Of a stretch of DNA of 64,000 nucleotides, positions 34,783-44,454 are shown one piece after another. Within the stretch, counting starts at the first letter, position 1. Each line of letters opens with the position of its first letter. Both the position numbers and the translations under genes were made by a program. Origin of the DNA: Streptomyces sp. VRA16 Mangrove soil (GTDB lineage: Bacteria; Actinomycetota; Actinomycetes; Streptomycetales; Streptomycetaceae); assembly GCF_017377775.1 (NCBI RefSeq), contig NZ_JAFVLN010000002.1:62001-126000 (forward strand). The letters run 5' to 3'. Below the pieces are notes generated by a model. The model worked only from the letters and a program-made list of their open reading frames with translations. It ran no database searches and was not told the origin of the DNA.

Positions 34783-36154
34783 CGCTGGAACAGCGGGCCA
34801 CAAGGGCCTGGACGACCTGCTGGCCCGCCCGTTCCTGAAGACGGTGTGGCGGCGCCGTACGCACCGCGTCTCGCGGGGCGCCTCGGTGCCGGCCGGCTCG
34901 ATGAGCTACCGCTCCGCGCACAAGCCCCAGCCGCTGAGCGAGCTGGAGGAGGCGGTGCTCATCGCGGTCACCGGCTCCACCGGACTCACCATGCCGGACC
35001 GCCCGTTCGAGGACCCGCGCGACGGCAAGCCGATCATGTCGAAGCCGAACCTGACGATGACGGGCCGCACCGCGGGCAGTCCCGACAACGCGCAGGGCAC
35101 GCACTTCTTCCTGATCAACGACAGCGGCACGTACTTCCTGCGCAAGCTGCCGCCCGCGCCCCAGGAGCCGTTCACGGCCGAGGCGCTGGTGGAGCGGGCG
35201 CGGAAGACGAAGGTGCGGGTCCTCGACCACCGGCTCGACGTCGCCGAGGGGCTGCGCGACTTCCCGGCGTACCTGGACTCGAACCGCTTCCTGTCCAATC
35301 TGCCGGGGACGACGGTGCTCCTCCCGGTGGTCGACCTCTCGCACCAGTACATCAACGCCCTGATGTATCTGCTCACCCAGCCCGACGGGGCGCGGCCGAC
35401 GCTCGTCGACGACCGCAATCTGTACCGTCCGGCGGGCGTGAAGAAGTGGATCGACAACGGCTTCCTGAACAAGGACCTGAAGCTGCCGCTGGGCTCGCTC
35501 GGCCCGATGCGCACCCAGATCGAGGCGGACCTCCTCCTCCAGACGGTGATGCTGACGGCGGAGGCGATGGGCCTGGGCGCCTGGATCCACGCCTCGATCA
35601 ACCCGCAGATCGCGCTGGGGGACCCGAAGTTCAACAAGAAGTACGGCAGGATGCTCGGCTTCACCTTCGTCACCCCGCGCTGGCGCCTGGCCGACCTGTG
35701 GCGCTGGCACGTCCCGCTGCCGAAGTACGCGAACCTGCGCTCGCACCCGGTCGGGCTCACCGACCCGGCGACGGGCGAACCGCTGATCGCGGCGGCCTGT
35801 CCGCCCACGCACGCCTCGATGTCGGACGCCGTGGACGCGGTCGTCGAGTCGAAGTTCGGCACCGGCGGCACCTACGGCGACAAGGACGTCTTCGCCCGCA
35901 TCTACAAGGAGGACTACGGGCAGCGGTATCTCGCCGAGGCCAGCGAGTACGACGCGCGGGTCATCGACTGCGCCCGTGACATCTGTACGTACATCCTGGC
36001 CACGCACCGCCGGTTCCCCGCGCACACGGACGCCATCCACGTGCCGGGGATCTGGCTCCAGACACATCATGTGGAGGACGAGTACTACGAGCGCTTCTTC
36101 ACGAACGGTCTGACCGACGTCCATCGCGCGCACGACACGCTGTGGGACGGTTGA
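34769..36154 (+). CDS. Nitroreductase-like protein coupled to the haem oxygenase
   Basis: A 461-residue protein whose ATG overlaps the end of the oxygenase gene by 14 bases. Weak nitroreductase/FMN-type features are seen: an N-terminal RSAHKPQPLSELEEAVLIAVTG and the later LTAEAMGLGAWIHAS with LGFTFVTPRWR, resembling the FMN-binding helix and loop of that fold. It is much longer than ordinary nitroreductases (about 200 residues), with a C-terminal region of about 130 residues of unknown nature. No signal peptide. It may reduce the product of the upstream oxygenase, an inference from the coupling only. Confidence 0.55.
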   Translation: MTETDAGTAGHKGLDDLLARPFLKTVWRRRTHRVSRGASVPAGSMSYRSAHKPQPLSELEEAVLIAVTGSTGLTMPDRPFEDPRDGKPIMSKPNLTMTGRTAGSPDNAQGTHFFLINDSGTYFLRKLPPAPQEPFTAEALVERARKTKVRVLDHRLDVAEGLRDFPAYLDSNRFLSNLPGTTVLLPVVDLSHQYINALMYLLTQPDGARPTLVDDRNLYRPAGVKKWIDNGFLNKDLKLPLGSLGPMRTQIEADLLLQTVMLTAEAMGLGAWIHASINPQIALGDPKFNKKYGRMLGFTFVTPRWRLADLWRWHVPLPKYANLRSHPVGLTDPATGEPLIAAACPPTHASMSDAVDAVVESKFGTGGTYGDKDVFARIYKEDYGQRYLAEASEYDARVIDCARDICTYILATHRRFPAHTDAIHVPGIWLQTHHVEDEYYERFFTNGLTDVHRAHDTLWDG

Positions 36155-36230
36155 CCGATGAGTTGAGCGCGGTTCGGCGGTCACTCTTCTCGTACGACGT
36201 TTTCCGGATGTCCGCAGAAGGGTGACCCCG

Positions 36231-37379
36231 ATGACCGACACCTCGACCCACGGCCTCGCCGGCGTTCTGGCCCCGCACGTCACGAAGGGCCCGGTGCCGG
36301 GGGCCGTGGGCCTGGTGGCGCGCGGCGACCAGGTGGAGGTGGCCGCCGTGGGCCACTCCGACACCGAGGGCACGACGCCGCTGGCCCGCGACTCGATCTT
36401 CCGTATCGCCTCGATGACCAAGCCGATCACGGCGGCGGCCGTGATGACGCTGGTCGACGAGGGCCGGATCGCCCTCGACGCGCCGATCGCCCACTGGCTG
36501 CCCGAGCTGGCCTCGCCGAACGTGGTCAGGGACCCGCACGGCCCGGTCGAGGACGTGGTCCCGGCCGCCCGCGCCCTCACCGTCGAGGACCTCATGACGT
36601 TCCGGGCGGGCTGGGGTTTCCCGTCGGACTTCTCGCTGCCCGTCGTACAGCTGATGTTCACGCTGCTCGACCCGTTCGCCCCGAAGACCCTGCCGGACCC
36701 CGACACCTGGCTCGCGGCGCTCGCCCGGATCCCGCTGCTGCACCAGCCGGGCGAGGCGTGGCTGTACAACGCGTGCTCGGACATCCAGGGCGTCCTGATC
36801 CAGCGGGCGACGGGCACCTCGCTCCCCGACTTCCTGGCCGAGCGGATCTTCGAGCCGCTCGGCATGAAGGACACGGGCTTCGAGGTGCCGGCCGCCGCCC
36901 GGGACCGCTTCACGCATCTGTACGCGCCCACGCCGGAAGGCGGTGCCCGCCTGGTGGACACCCCGGACGGCCAGTGGACCGGCCTGCCCGCGTTCCCCTC
37001 CGGCGCGGGCGGGCTGGTCTCCACGGCCGACGACTGGTGGGCGTTCGCGCGGATGCTGCTGGCGGGCGGCGGCGACGTGCTGTCGGCCGACGCGGTGCGC
37101 CGGATGACGACGAACCATCTGACCGACGCCCAGCGCGCGGAGATCGAGATCTTCACCCAGGGACAGGGCTGGGGCTACGGCGGCTCCGTCGACGTGGAGC
37201 GCCACGAGCCGTGGGAGGTGCCGGGCCGCTACGGCTGGACGGGCGGCAGCGGGTGCGCCGCGCATCTCACCCCGTCGACCGGGACGGTCACGGTCCTGCT
37301 CTCCCAGTACACGATGACCGGGCCGACGCCGACGCCGATGATGCGGGACGTGTGGGCGTACGGGGCCGGGGCCCGGTAG
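36231..37379 (+). CDS. Serine hydrolase, class C beta-lactamase/EstB family
   Basis: A 382-residue protein of the beta-lactamase-related serine hydrolase family. The nucleophile serine is in SMTK (residue about 62), the tyrosine motif YNA appears as LYNACSD (near 177), and a late GG-containing KTG equivalent is in the WTGGSG segment. No signal peptide, so a cytoplasmic esterase or peptidase is likelier than resistance. ATG 36231 is preferred over the GTG at 36222 because AGAAGG lies 9 bases before it. The stop codon directly abuts the stop of the convergent gene with no spacing. Confidence 0.87.
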   Translation: MTDTSTHGLAGVLAPHVTKGPVPGAVGLVARGDQVEVAAVGHSDTEGTTPLARDSIFRIASMTKPITAAAVMTLVDEGRIALDAPIAHWLPELASPNVVRDPHGPVEDVVPAARALTVEDLMTFRAGWGFPSDFSLPVVQLMFTLLDPFAPKTLPDPDTWLAALARIPLLHQPGEAWLYNACSDIQGVLIQRATGTSLPDFLAERIFEPLGMKDTGFEVPAAARDRFTHLYAPTPEGGARLVDTPDGQWTGLPAFPSGAGGLVSTADDWWAFARMLLAGGGDVLSADAVRRMTTNHLTDAQRAEIEIFTQGQGWGYGGSVDVERHEPWEVPGRYGWTGGSGCAAHLTPSTGTVTVLLSQYTMTGPTPTPMMRDVWAYGAGAR

Positions 37380-38465
37380 TCACTCGGTGCCCCGGTACAC
37401 GACCCGGCCGGGGAAGACCTGGTCGCCCGCGCGCAGCCACAGGCGCAGACAGGCGAGGGTGTCGCCGGGCCTGCCGCCCGCCGTGAGCCGCACGTCGTCG
37501 GTCTGGGTGTGGCGGCGGGCCTCTCGGTAGGGCCCGGCGGGCAGGAACACCTCGACGTCGTGCCCGGCGGCGTGCGCCGTGCGGGCCGCGTCGAGCACGA
37601 TGCCTGTGGCGTCCTCGGCGTAGCGGTACCACCAGCTGGTGGGCGGGGCGGGCGGCAGGTGGACGACCGAGCAGACCGCCTCGGCGGCCCGGACCAGGGC
37701 GCGCACCCGCTCGGGGGTGGCGTCCGCGGTGCGGTCCACGGCGTCGAGGCGGCGGTCGAGCTCGGCCGCGTAGGCGTCGCGCACGTCAGGGTCGCACAGC
37801 AGCGCCGATCCGCCGGTCCACAGCCCTTCCAGGAGATGGCACAGGGACGCGTCGAACTCGCCGATCCGCAGGGCGATCCGGGACAGTTCGCGCAGCCCCG
37901 CTCCGCCGGGGGTACGGCGGGTGCGCAGGCCCGCCCGGCCCTCGGGGGCGGGCGGCAGCAGTTCCTCGTCGTAGCGGCCGGGCAGCTCGTGCCAGCGGCC
38001 CGGCGGGGGCGGGTCGAGCTGTGCGGCGCGGCGGCGGAACGGGGCCGCGTGGCGTTCGGGCAGCCGCAGCAGGGTGAGGTGGTACCAGCGGCGCAGCCGG
38101 TCCTCGTCGTCGGGGCCCGCGGCCGACGGGGGTACGGCGCCGGGGGCATAGTCCTCGACGGCGGCGGACTTGGCGAGTTCGGCGGCCGGTTCGGCGAGCC
38201 CGGCCGCCGCGGGCCGCTCGGGGCTCCCGGGGCGCAGCCGCGGCCACGCCCCGTCGGCGGCGGGTGCCCCGCGCAGCGCGTCGAGGCCGGCGAGGAGCCG
38301 GGCACCGGCGGGCGCGCCCGGATCGTCGGGTGCCGCGTCGAGGGCGGCGCGCAGGGTGGCGCGCAGCGCGTCGACGGCGGCGGCCGTCGCCGTGCCGCAC
38401 AACGACCGTTCGGCGGCGAGGAGTTGCTCCAGCACCTCACGCAGCGGCGGCCCGGCCGGGTTCAC
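37380..38465 (-). CDS. Third gene of dynamin-Hsp70 operon, unknown fold
   Basis: A 361-residue protein starting with GTG 38465 overlapping the stop of the Hsp70-like gene (GTGA). The first half is alanine-rich and probably helical (REVLEQLLAAERSLCG, VDALRATLRAALDAAP). The C-terminal 80 residues are beta-rich and contain RLWLRAGDQVFPGRVVYRG. I do not recognise a known domain. Its place as the last gene after a dynamin-like GTPase and an Hsp70-like ATPase suggests a complex partner or cofactor. The end abuts the convergent serine hydrolase gene. Confidence 0.75.
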   Translation of the reverse strand: MNPAGPPLREVLEQLLAAERSLCGTATAAAVDALRATLRAALDAAPDDPGAPAGARLLAGLDALRGAPAADGAWPRLRPGSPERPAAAGLAEPAAELAKSAAVEDYAPGAVPPSAAGPDDEDRLRRWYHLTLLRLPERHAAPFRRRAAQLDPPPPGRWHELPGRYDEELLPPAPEGRAGLRTRRTPGGAGLRELSRIALRIGEFDASLCHLLEGLWTGGSALLCDPDVRDAYAAELDRRLDAVDRTADATPERVRALVRAAEAVCSVVHLPPAPPTSWWYRYAEDATGIVLDAARTAHAAGHDVEVFLPAGPYREARRHTQTDDVRLTAGGRPGDTLACLRLWLRAGDQVFPGRVVYRGTE

Positions 38466-41400
38466 TGGACGCCCGCGAACGGGTCGTCCAGCTCGTCCCG
38501 GTTCTTGTCCTGGACGGTCATCCGCTCCCGCAGCACCCGTCCTGGCTCCTCCTGTACGTGGATCAGGTCGCGGGCGGGCCAGAAGGGCAACTCGGCGGCG
38601 TGCACGCGGAGTTGTCCCGCCGCGTCGAGCGAGGCGCGGTAGCGGGTGCGCAGGCCGAGCGCCGTGGCAGGCCGCCGCAGCCGGCCGAGGGTGATGGTGT
38701 CGGGGCCCTGCTCGCCCTCGACGGCGACGGAGAACTCCCACTCCCCCGAGTGCGCGGGCTCGGGCAGATAGGCGCTGAGCAGTCCGGGCCGGCCGGGTCC
38801 GCTCCCGGTGTCGTCGTGGAACGTCTCGTCGAACAGCGCGCCCGCCGTGAACACCGGCGTGCCGTCGCCCGCGTGCGCGGATCCGGCGATGGTCCTGCCC
38901 ACGTACACCGTCAGCGGCAGCACGTCGGGATGGCGGCCGTCCTTGAGATGCCCCGCCTTGTGCAGGGTCCGCCACACGTCGACGGTGGGCCGGCCGTCGT
39001 GCTCCGGCACGATGTGGTGCGGGCGCCCGTACGACAGGTGGCCGAACACGTCGAGGTCGGCGGTGACCTCGAAGAGGATGTCGACGCGGTCGGGCCAGAC
39101 GGCCGGGTCGAGCATGGCGCCGGGCGGCATGCCGGGCAGCTGGCGGCCGATCTGCGGGCACTTGAACTGGCCCCAGGTGATGTTCCCCTGGTTGCCCTCG
39201 CGGACCCGGACGACGCTGACGGACTCGGTGAGCCGTTTCGGCCGCGTGCTGCGCACGGCGAGGACGGGCGCCGCGCCCTCGGTGTGCACGAGGTGGTGGA
39301 GTTCCTCGTTGGCGCTGAACAGGGTCAGGTCGCCGACGCCGTGGGTGAGGCCGTGCTCGAAGGCGCAGGGCAGCGCGAAGAACAGGTTGTCGACGTCGAC
39401 CTGGACGAGGGAGCGGCCCTGTTCCAGGGCGGGGATGGCGCCCTCCGGGGCGAACGCGGTCTGGCGCACGTGCTCGGCCCAGGCCGCGCCGATGGAGGTG
39501 GCCGTCTTGGCGTAGGCGTGCTCGACCTCGATGGTCGCCGGGTCCCAGTCGAGGTTCCAGCCGCGGCCGAGCTTGTCGACGAGGATCTCCCTGACCAGCG
39601 GCATGGCGCTGGTCTTGCCGGTGAGCACGACCCGGTCGAGGGGTTCGTCGACGGAGCTGACCCGCAGCCGCTGGCGGAGCATGCCGTCGGCCAGGTCGAC
39701 GACGTTCTCCAGGTGCGGGCGGATCAGCTCGCGGAAGGTGGCGGGGTCGAGCTCGAAGGCGATGTGCCGCTCGGTGTCCGGGCCCAGGCTCGGGTCGCCC
39801 CGGCCGAGGCTGCCGAGGATGCCGGAGAGTTCCTGCTCGCCGAAGGCCATGGCCGACGGCGGCTGGCCCGCGGGGGCCGCCGACGCGCCCAGGTGGATCT
39901 TGGCCTGGTCGGCGAGTTTCCACAGCTGCTCGAAGTGCCAGCGGCGCTGCTCCCGTTCGGAGGCCGGCCCGTTCTTCCACTGGGTGGGCACGACGGCCTC
40001 GGCGAGGCGGCGGGCCGCGGCGCGCAGGGTGTCGTCGTCGGCGTGCACGTCGGTGGGCAGCCGGCCGGCCCGGTACCGGCCGTCGCCGTCGAGGTAGGTG
40101 GTCCGCTCCGTCTGCAGCGCCGTGCGGTGGCCCTCGGGAGCGCGGGCGAGGAGCCGGTCCGCGAGGGACGCCTTCAGCCAGTGGAAGACGGTGAGGGTGA
40201 GCAGGTCGCCGCCGAGCCGGGTGTGACCGCTGGAGCCGCGCACCTTCGGTATGAGCGTGTAGTGCCGGCCGAGCCGGTCGGCGTCGGGGCGCTCCAGGAC
40301 GGCGGTCGGCGTGGTGTCCTTCAGGGTGAGGGTGACCAGGGCCATGTCGGTGGTGCCGCCGCCGATGTCGATGATGGCGATGTTCTGCACCCAGGTGCCG
40401 AGCCGCTGTTCGCGGGAGCGGGCGCGGAACGCCTCGACGCCGACGTTCAGATCGCCGCCGAAGTCCCGCATGACGAAGAACATGACGGCGGCGATGGCCT
40501 CGTCGAAGTGCATCGACACCCGGTTGATCCCGAGCCCGTCGGCGACCAGCGAGAACAGGGTGCGGCGCACGTCAGGGGTGGCCACGGTCGGATAGGTCAG
40601 GACGATGTCGTCGAGGGTGCCGGAGCCGATGCTGCCGCCCGCGTGGGCGTGGATGTAGCGGTCGGCCCGGTCGACGAGGTAGCCGAGTCCCGTCCGGATC
40701 AGGTCGTCCGAGGTCGGTGGCGTATCGCCCGGCAGCCCCTCCATGGGGCGCGGGTCGCCCAGGCGCAGCTTGAGTCCCCGGTACGCGGCGAGCGGGCGCT
40801 GCCCGATGACGCCGGAGAGGGTGGCGGTGTCGCCGCCGGGCGGGGGCAGCCGCTCGGGGTCGCCGAGGCGGACGGTGAGCGGGTCCACGCCCAGCACCTC
40901 CAGGCGGCTGGGCACTTCGTGGCTGCCGTCGCCGAGTTCGACCTGGAACAGGCGCATGGGTTCCAGGGGCGGTTCGCTGAACGCGTCGTCGTAGCAGCGG
41001 TACAGGCGCCGGGCGAGTTCGTGGCGCAGTGCGTACGAGCAGTCGGGCAGCCGCTGTTCGAGGAGCAGGCAGAGCCGGAACAGGCCGGTGGAGCCGGTCT
41101 CGGAGCCGATGCGCGTGGCGAGCGGCTGCGCCTCGGCGCCGGGGGTGGCCGGGTGCGGGGGCTCGCCGAGTTCGGCGGCGGTCAGGGCGAGCACGGACGC
41201 CCATTCCCCGGTGACGACCTGGGGGAACGGGGCGCCGAGCACCCGCTGGAGGATGCCGGTGCGCAGCCGCTGCACCTGGGAGGTGGAGAACGGGCGGCTG
41301 GTGTGGATCAGGGCGTCGTACAGGGTGACCGTCGAGTTGGAGGTGCCGAAGTCGATGGCGGCGTGCCCCAGGTAGCGGTCGGTGTCGGGCGGCACGGTCG

Positions 41401-41860
41401 GGGGCGGCGGGGGCGGCATCGCGCGGGCGGGCCGGGCGAAGGCGATGGAGACGGCGGCGTGGGCGCGCAGCCTGAAGTCCTCCACCTCGCGCCCCGTGAC
41501 CTCGGAGACGACGACGTACTCGACGTCGCACACGAGCCTGACCGGCGCGTCGGGGCTGCCGTCGGGCGGGCTCACGGGCCAGGCCGCCACGTCGACGGGC
41601 AGGGCGATGCGCTGCCCGGCGGGGGCCACGGCCCGCCATCCGTCGGCGACCTGGCGCAGCCATTCGGGTCCCGGGCCGTCGCCGGGGCGGGCCGGGTCGG
41701 GTTCGGCGCGGCAGGTGAACGACTCGATGCGCACGGCCGTCTCGCCCGGGGTGAGCCGCACGGCGGGCAGCCGGTAGCGCCCTGAGGCGTCGGGCCGCAG
41801 CGGCCGCGCCGGCGGGCCGCCCACGGACGCGTCGAGGAGGAACTTCACATCGAGTGCCAT
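38462..41860 (-). CDS. Large Hsp70/actin-fold ATPase
   Basis: A 1132-residue protein. An N-terminal region of about 160 residues, beta-rich and ending in a proline run, precedes an actin/Hsp70 ATPase: phosphate 1 AAIDFGTSNSTV at about 165, phosphate 2 IAIIDIGGGTTDMALV at about 495, and adenosine motif RVVLTGKTSAMPLVREIL. The final 320 residues form no DnaK-like substrate domain that I recognise. The ATG at 41860 overlaps the dynamin stop (TGATG) and GGAGG stands just upstream; a GTG three bases earlier is an alternative. Gene pairs of a large Hsp70-like and a dynamin-like protein recall SrfB/SrfC, but I cannot show homology. Confidence 0.85.
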   Translation of the reverse strand: MALDVKFLLDASVGGPPARPLRPDASGRYRLPAVRLTPGETAVRIESFTCRAEPDPARPGDGPGPEWLRQVADGWRAVAPAGQRIALPVDVAAWPVSPPDGSPDAPVRLVCDVEYVVVSEVTGREVEDFRLRAHAAVSIAFARPARAMPPPPPPTVPPDTDRYLGHAAIDFGTSNSTVTLYDALIHTSRPFSTSQVQRLRTGILQRVLGAPFPQVVTGEWASVLALTAAELGEPPHPATPGAEAQPLATRIGSETGSTGLFRLCLLLEQRLPDCSYALRHELARRLYRCYDDAFSEPPLEPMRLFQVELGDGSHEVPSRLEVLGVDPLTVRLGDPERLPPPGGDTATLSGVIGQRPLAAYRGLKLRLGDPRPMEGLPGDTPPTSDDLIRTGLGYLVDRADRYIHAHAGGSIGSGTLDDIVLTYPTVATPDVRRTLFSLVADGLGINRVSMHFDEAIAAVMFFVMRDFGGDLNVGVEAFRARSREQRLGTWVQNIAIIDIGGGTTDMALVTLTLKDTTPTAVLERPDADRLGRHYTLIPKVRGSSGHTRLGGDLLTLTVFHWLKASLADRLLARAPEGHRTALQTERTTYLDGDGRYRAGRLPTDVHADDDTLRAAARRLAEAVVPTQWKNGPASEREQRRWHFEQLWKLADQAKIHLGASAAPAGQPPSAMAFGEQELSGILGSLGRGDPSLGPDTERHIAFELDPATFRELIRPHLENVVDLADGMLRQRLRVSSVDEPLDRVVLTGKTSAMPLVREILVDKLGRGWNLDWDPATIEVEHAYAKTATSIGAAWAEHVRQTAFAPEGAIPALEQGRSLVQVDVDNLFFALPCAFEHGLTHGVGDLTLFSANEELHHLVHTEGAAPVLAVRSTRPKRLTESVSVVRVREGNQGNITWGQFKCPQIGRQLPGMPPGAMLDPAVWPDRVDILFEVTADLDVFGHLSYGRPHHIVPEHDGRPTVDVWRTLHKAGHLKDGRHPDVLPLTVYVGRTIAGSAHAGDGTPVFTAGALFDETFHDDTGSGPGRPGLLSAYLPEPAHSGEWEFSVAVEGEQGPDTITLGRLRRPATALGLRTRYRASLDAAGQLRVHAAELPFWPARDLIHVQEEPGRVLRERMTVQDKNRDELDDPFAGVQ

Positions 41861-44454
41861 CACGCGCCTCCGAGTCGGAACACGTCGCTGAGGCTCGCGC
41901 CGGGTGTGGTGCTCAGCAGGCCGGCGGGGCGACGGGCCGGGGATGTGTGCCACGAGTAGACGGACGGCTCCGCCAGGACCCGCACCTGTTCGGCGAAGCC
42001 GGCGGTGTCGGGGTGCCGCGCCTCGTCGGCGACGGCGGTGAGCAGTGCTCGGGAGACCTGGCTCGTGCGCACCTCGGCCAGGAATCCGTCGGCCTGGGAG
42101 GCCAGTCGGGCGCAGACGGCCCGCTGGGCGTCGGCGAGCCGGGCCAAGCACTCGTGCAGCACCATGGCGGCCATGTCCCTGCGATAGCGGGCGACGATGG
42201 TCTGGTGCCGGGCGTAGAGGGCGGCGTTGCTCTCGGGGTGCCAGGGCAGTACCTGTCCGGGGCGCAGGGGGAAGCGGGCCCGCAGCCGCATCTCGCTCGC
42301 GTCATCGGGGGCTTCTTCCCGTACGGCCTTCTCGGCGCTGTCGCGCAGCCAGCCGAGGGTGGTGGCCCGCTGGAGCCGGTCCATCAGCAGGTCGTTGTCG
42401 GCGGGCGCCGCCGACTTCAGGCGTTCGAAGGCCTCGGGGGTGATGACGCCGCCCAGTTCCCGGGCCGCGGTGACCAGGCGGTGCTGGTAGCCGACGAGCC
42501 AGTGCTCCACGGCGGCGAGCAGCCGGGACGCGTTGCGGGACTCGATGTCCCGGCAGGTGTCGCGGAACTCGGCGAACAGGTCGTCGGCGGTCAGCGGCGG
42601 CGGCCGGTCGAACGGCAGGCTGCCGGGGTCGACGTGTTCGTCGCGTACGGCGTCCAGGAGGCGTCGCCACGACTCCCAGGCGAACACCCGCTCGGCGGCG
42701 TCACCCTCCAACTCGTCGAAGAGCGTGGGACCTTGGGCCTCGTGCGGGTCGCCGGGCAGGTGCAGGCTGCGGGCGTCGAGCAGGTCGGTGGCGCAGCGGG
42801 CGACGATCTCCTCCCACACCGAGAGCAGCGCGATGAACCCTTTGCGCACGCCGGCCTCGACACCGGCGTCGGCCCGCGCGGAACCGCCCGGGTGGAACGC
42901 GTCGGCCGGTCCTGGACCGCCCGCGCCCAGCGCGCCGTACAGCTCGCGCAGCGCTTCGGCGGCCTGCCGGCGGCGGCCGTCGAGCTGGGCGAGGCGCAGG
43001 GCGACGCCGTGCTCGGTGACGTGGTCGAGCAGGGCGCGGCGCAGCCGGCCCAGTCCCCCGTCGGCGGCGAACGCGGTGAGCATGCCGCCGAGCGGGCCGC
43101 CGACGTCGTCCCGTTCCAGCCGTTCGCCGATGTCCCGCCACAGTCCCGCGCGGGCCTCGGCGAGCGGGAGTTGGGTGTCGAAGTGGCGGGCGCGCCGGAA
43201 CTCCGGGCCGAGCCCCGCAAGCAGTCGCGAGGTGGCGAGCGCCCGGATGGCGGAGGTGAGGACGACGCGGTCGGCGCGGCCGGGGGCCACGAGCCGTTCG
43301 GCGCCGGCGAGGAGTTCGCGCAGCAGCGGCACCGTGTCGAGGACGGGGTCCCGGGTGAGCGGGCCCGGCTCGTCGGTGAGCGGCTTCAACAGGGCCTGAC
43401 TCACCGGCAGTTCATGGAAGCGGCTGACGGCGGCGAGCACCGAGTTCTCCAGGCCGTCGGCACGCCGGGCGCCGTGCCACATCCGCACGAGCCGCTCGGG
43501 GGTGTCGGTGGCGCCGCCCGTGGTCTTGAGCAGGATGAGCACGGTGTGCACGGAGCGCAGTTCGGCCGCGCACACGTACTGGTCGCGCACGGCGCTGAAC
43601 GCGCTGTTGAGCCCCGGGAAGTCGAACAGCCGCAGGGCTCCGCCGGGGAAGTCGGTGAGGTCCCAGACGGCGCGGTCGACCTCGACGTGACGCACGACGC
43701 GACGGACCAACGGCATCGTGGCGCGCAGCAGCTCCATGTCCATCGCGCCGCCCTGGGTGCGCGGATCGACGGCGGCGCCGCCTTCGGGTCCAGGCAGCAC
43801 GACGGCGGCCCCGGCGAGCCGGTCGTCCAGCTCGAAGCGGGCGCCGAGCAACCGCCGCCCGCTGCGCGCGGCACGCGCCAACGCCTGCTCGACCAGACGG
43901 AGTTCGCCGAGGGTCCCGGCGAGCTGCCGGGCCAGTTCGCCGCCGAGATGCACGTCGCGGAAGGCGACGAGCTCGGCACAGTCGGGGCTGTCCAGGCGGA
44001 TGCGGCGCAGTGTGTCGAGGAGGTGCTGATCGAGGCCGGCCTGCGCGGCGTGCGCGCCGAGCTCGTCGCGCAGATGGCGCAGGTACTCGGCGGCCTGCTC
44101 CTCGGTGAAGTACTCGACGTGCACGGCCTTCTGGCGCGAGCCCTGGTCCGCCGGGGCGGGCCCGGCGTGCACCACGGTCACGTTGCCGGTGACGGCCTCG
44201 TCGCCGACCGGCAGCAGTTCGGGGAGTCCCAGCAGGGTGCCCAGAAGCAGCGACTTCCCGGCGCTCAACTCGCCGACGAGCCCGACCCCGAAGGGCTCAC
44301 CGGCGCTCTCGCGGGCGGCCCTCAACGCGTCCCGGGCCCGCACGAGCGCGGCGCGCGCGGCGGGTTCGGTGAAGGACGCCGGCGGGCGTTCCTCGATCAG
44401 GGCGAGCAGATCGCTCGCGTCGGTCACATGCCGCGCCAGATCCTCGGCGGTCAT
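41860..44454 (-). CDS. Dynamin-like GTPase
   Basis: An 864-residue protein. The G1 loop GELSAGKSLL is at about 61-70 and the G3 region LFDFPGLNS (DxPG) at about 278, typical of the dynamin/septin-like GTPase superfamily with large helical assembly domains. A possible G4-like stretch is weak. The last 500 residues are mainly helical. ATG 44454 has GGAGGGGG upstream. It is the first gene of the leftward operon with the Hsp70-like gene. Bacterial dynamin-like proteins remodel membranes or defend them under stress. Confidence 0.88.
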   Translation of the reverse strand: MTAEDLARHVTDASDLLALIEERPPASFTEPAARAALVRARDALRAARESAGEPFGVGLVGELSAGKSLLLGTLLGLPELLPVGDEAVTGNVTVVHAGPAPADQGSRQKAVHVEYFTEEQAAEYLRHLRDELGAHAAQAGLDQHLLDTLRRIRLDSPDCAELVAFRDVHLGGELARQLAGTLGELRLVEQALARAARSGRRLLGARFELDDRLAGAAVVLPGPEGGAAVDPRTQGGAMDMELLRATMPLVRRVVRHVEVDRAVWDLTDFPGGALRLFDFPGLNSAFSAVRDQYVCAAELRSVHTVLILLKTTGGATDTPERLVRMWHGARRADGLENSVLAAVSRFHELPVSQALLKPLTDEPGPLTRDPVLDTVPLLRELLAGAERLVAPGRADRVVLTSAIRALATSRLLAGLGPEFRRARHFDTQLPLAEARAGLWRDIGERLERDDVGGPLGGMLTAFAADGGLGRLRRALLDHVTEHGVALRLAQLDGRRRQAAEALRELYGALGAGGPGPADAFHPGGSARADAGVEAGVRKGFIALLSVWEEIVARCATDLLDARSLHLPGDPHEAQGPTLFDELEGDAAERVFAWESWRRLLDAVRDEHVDPGSLPFDRPPPLTADDLFAEFRDTCRDIESRNASRLLAAVEHWLVGYQHRLVTAARELGGVITPEAFERLKSAAPADNDLLMDRLQRATTLGWLRDSAEKAVREEAPDDASEMRLRARFPLRPGQVLPWHPESNAALYARHQTIVARYRRDMAAMVLHECLARLADAQRAVCARLASQADGFLAEVRTSQVSRALLTAVADEARHPDTAGFAEQVRVLAEPSVYSWHTSPARRPAGLLSTTPGASLSDVFRLGGA

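Noticed and set aside
36231..37379. Antibiotic-resistance beta-lactamase
   Set aside because: The family match is to EstB-like serine hydrolases and no export signal is present.
38264..41785. Very long plus-strand open frame opposite the Hsp70-like gene
   Set aside because: Composition is Gly/Val/Arg/Glu low complexity, with no start context or motif, while the opposite strand encodes clear ATPase motifs.
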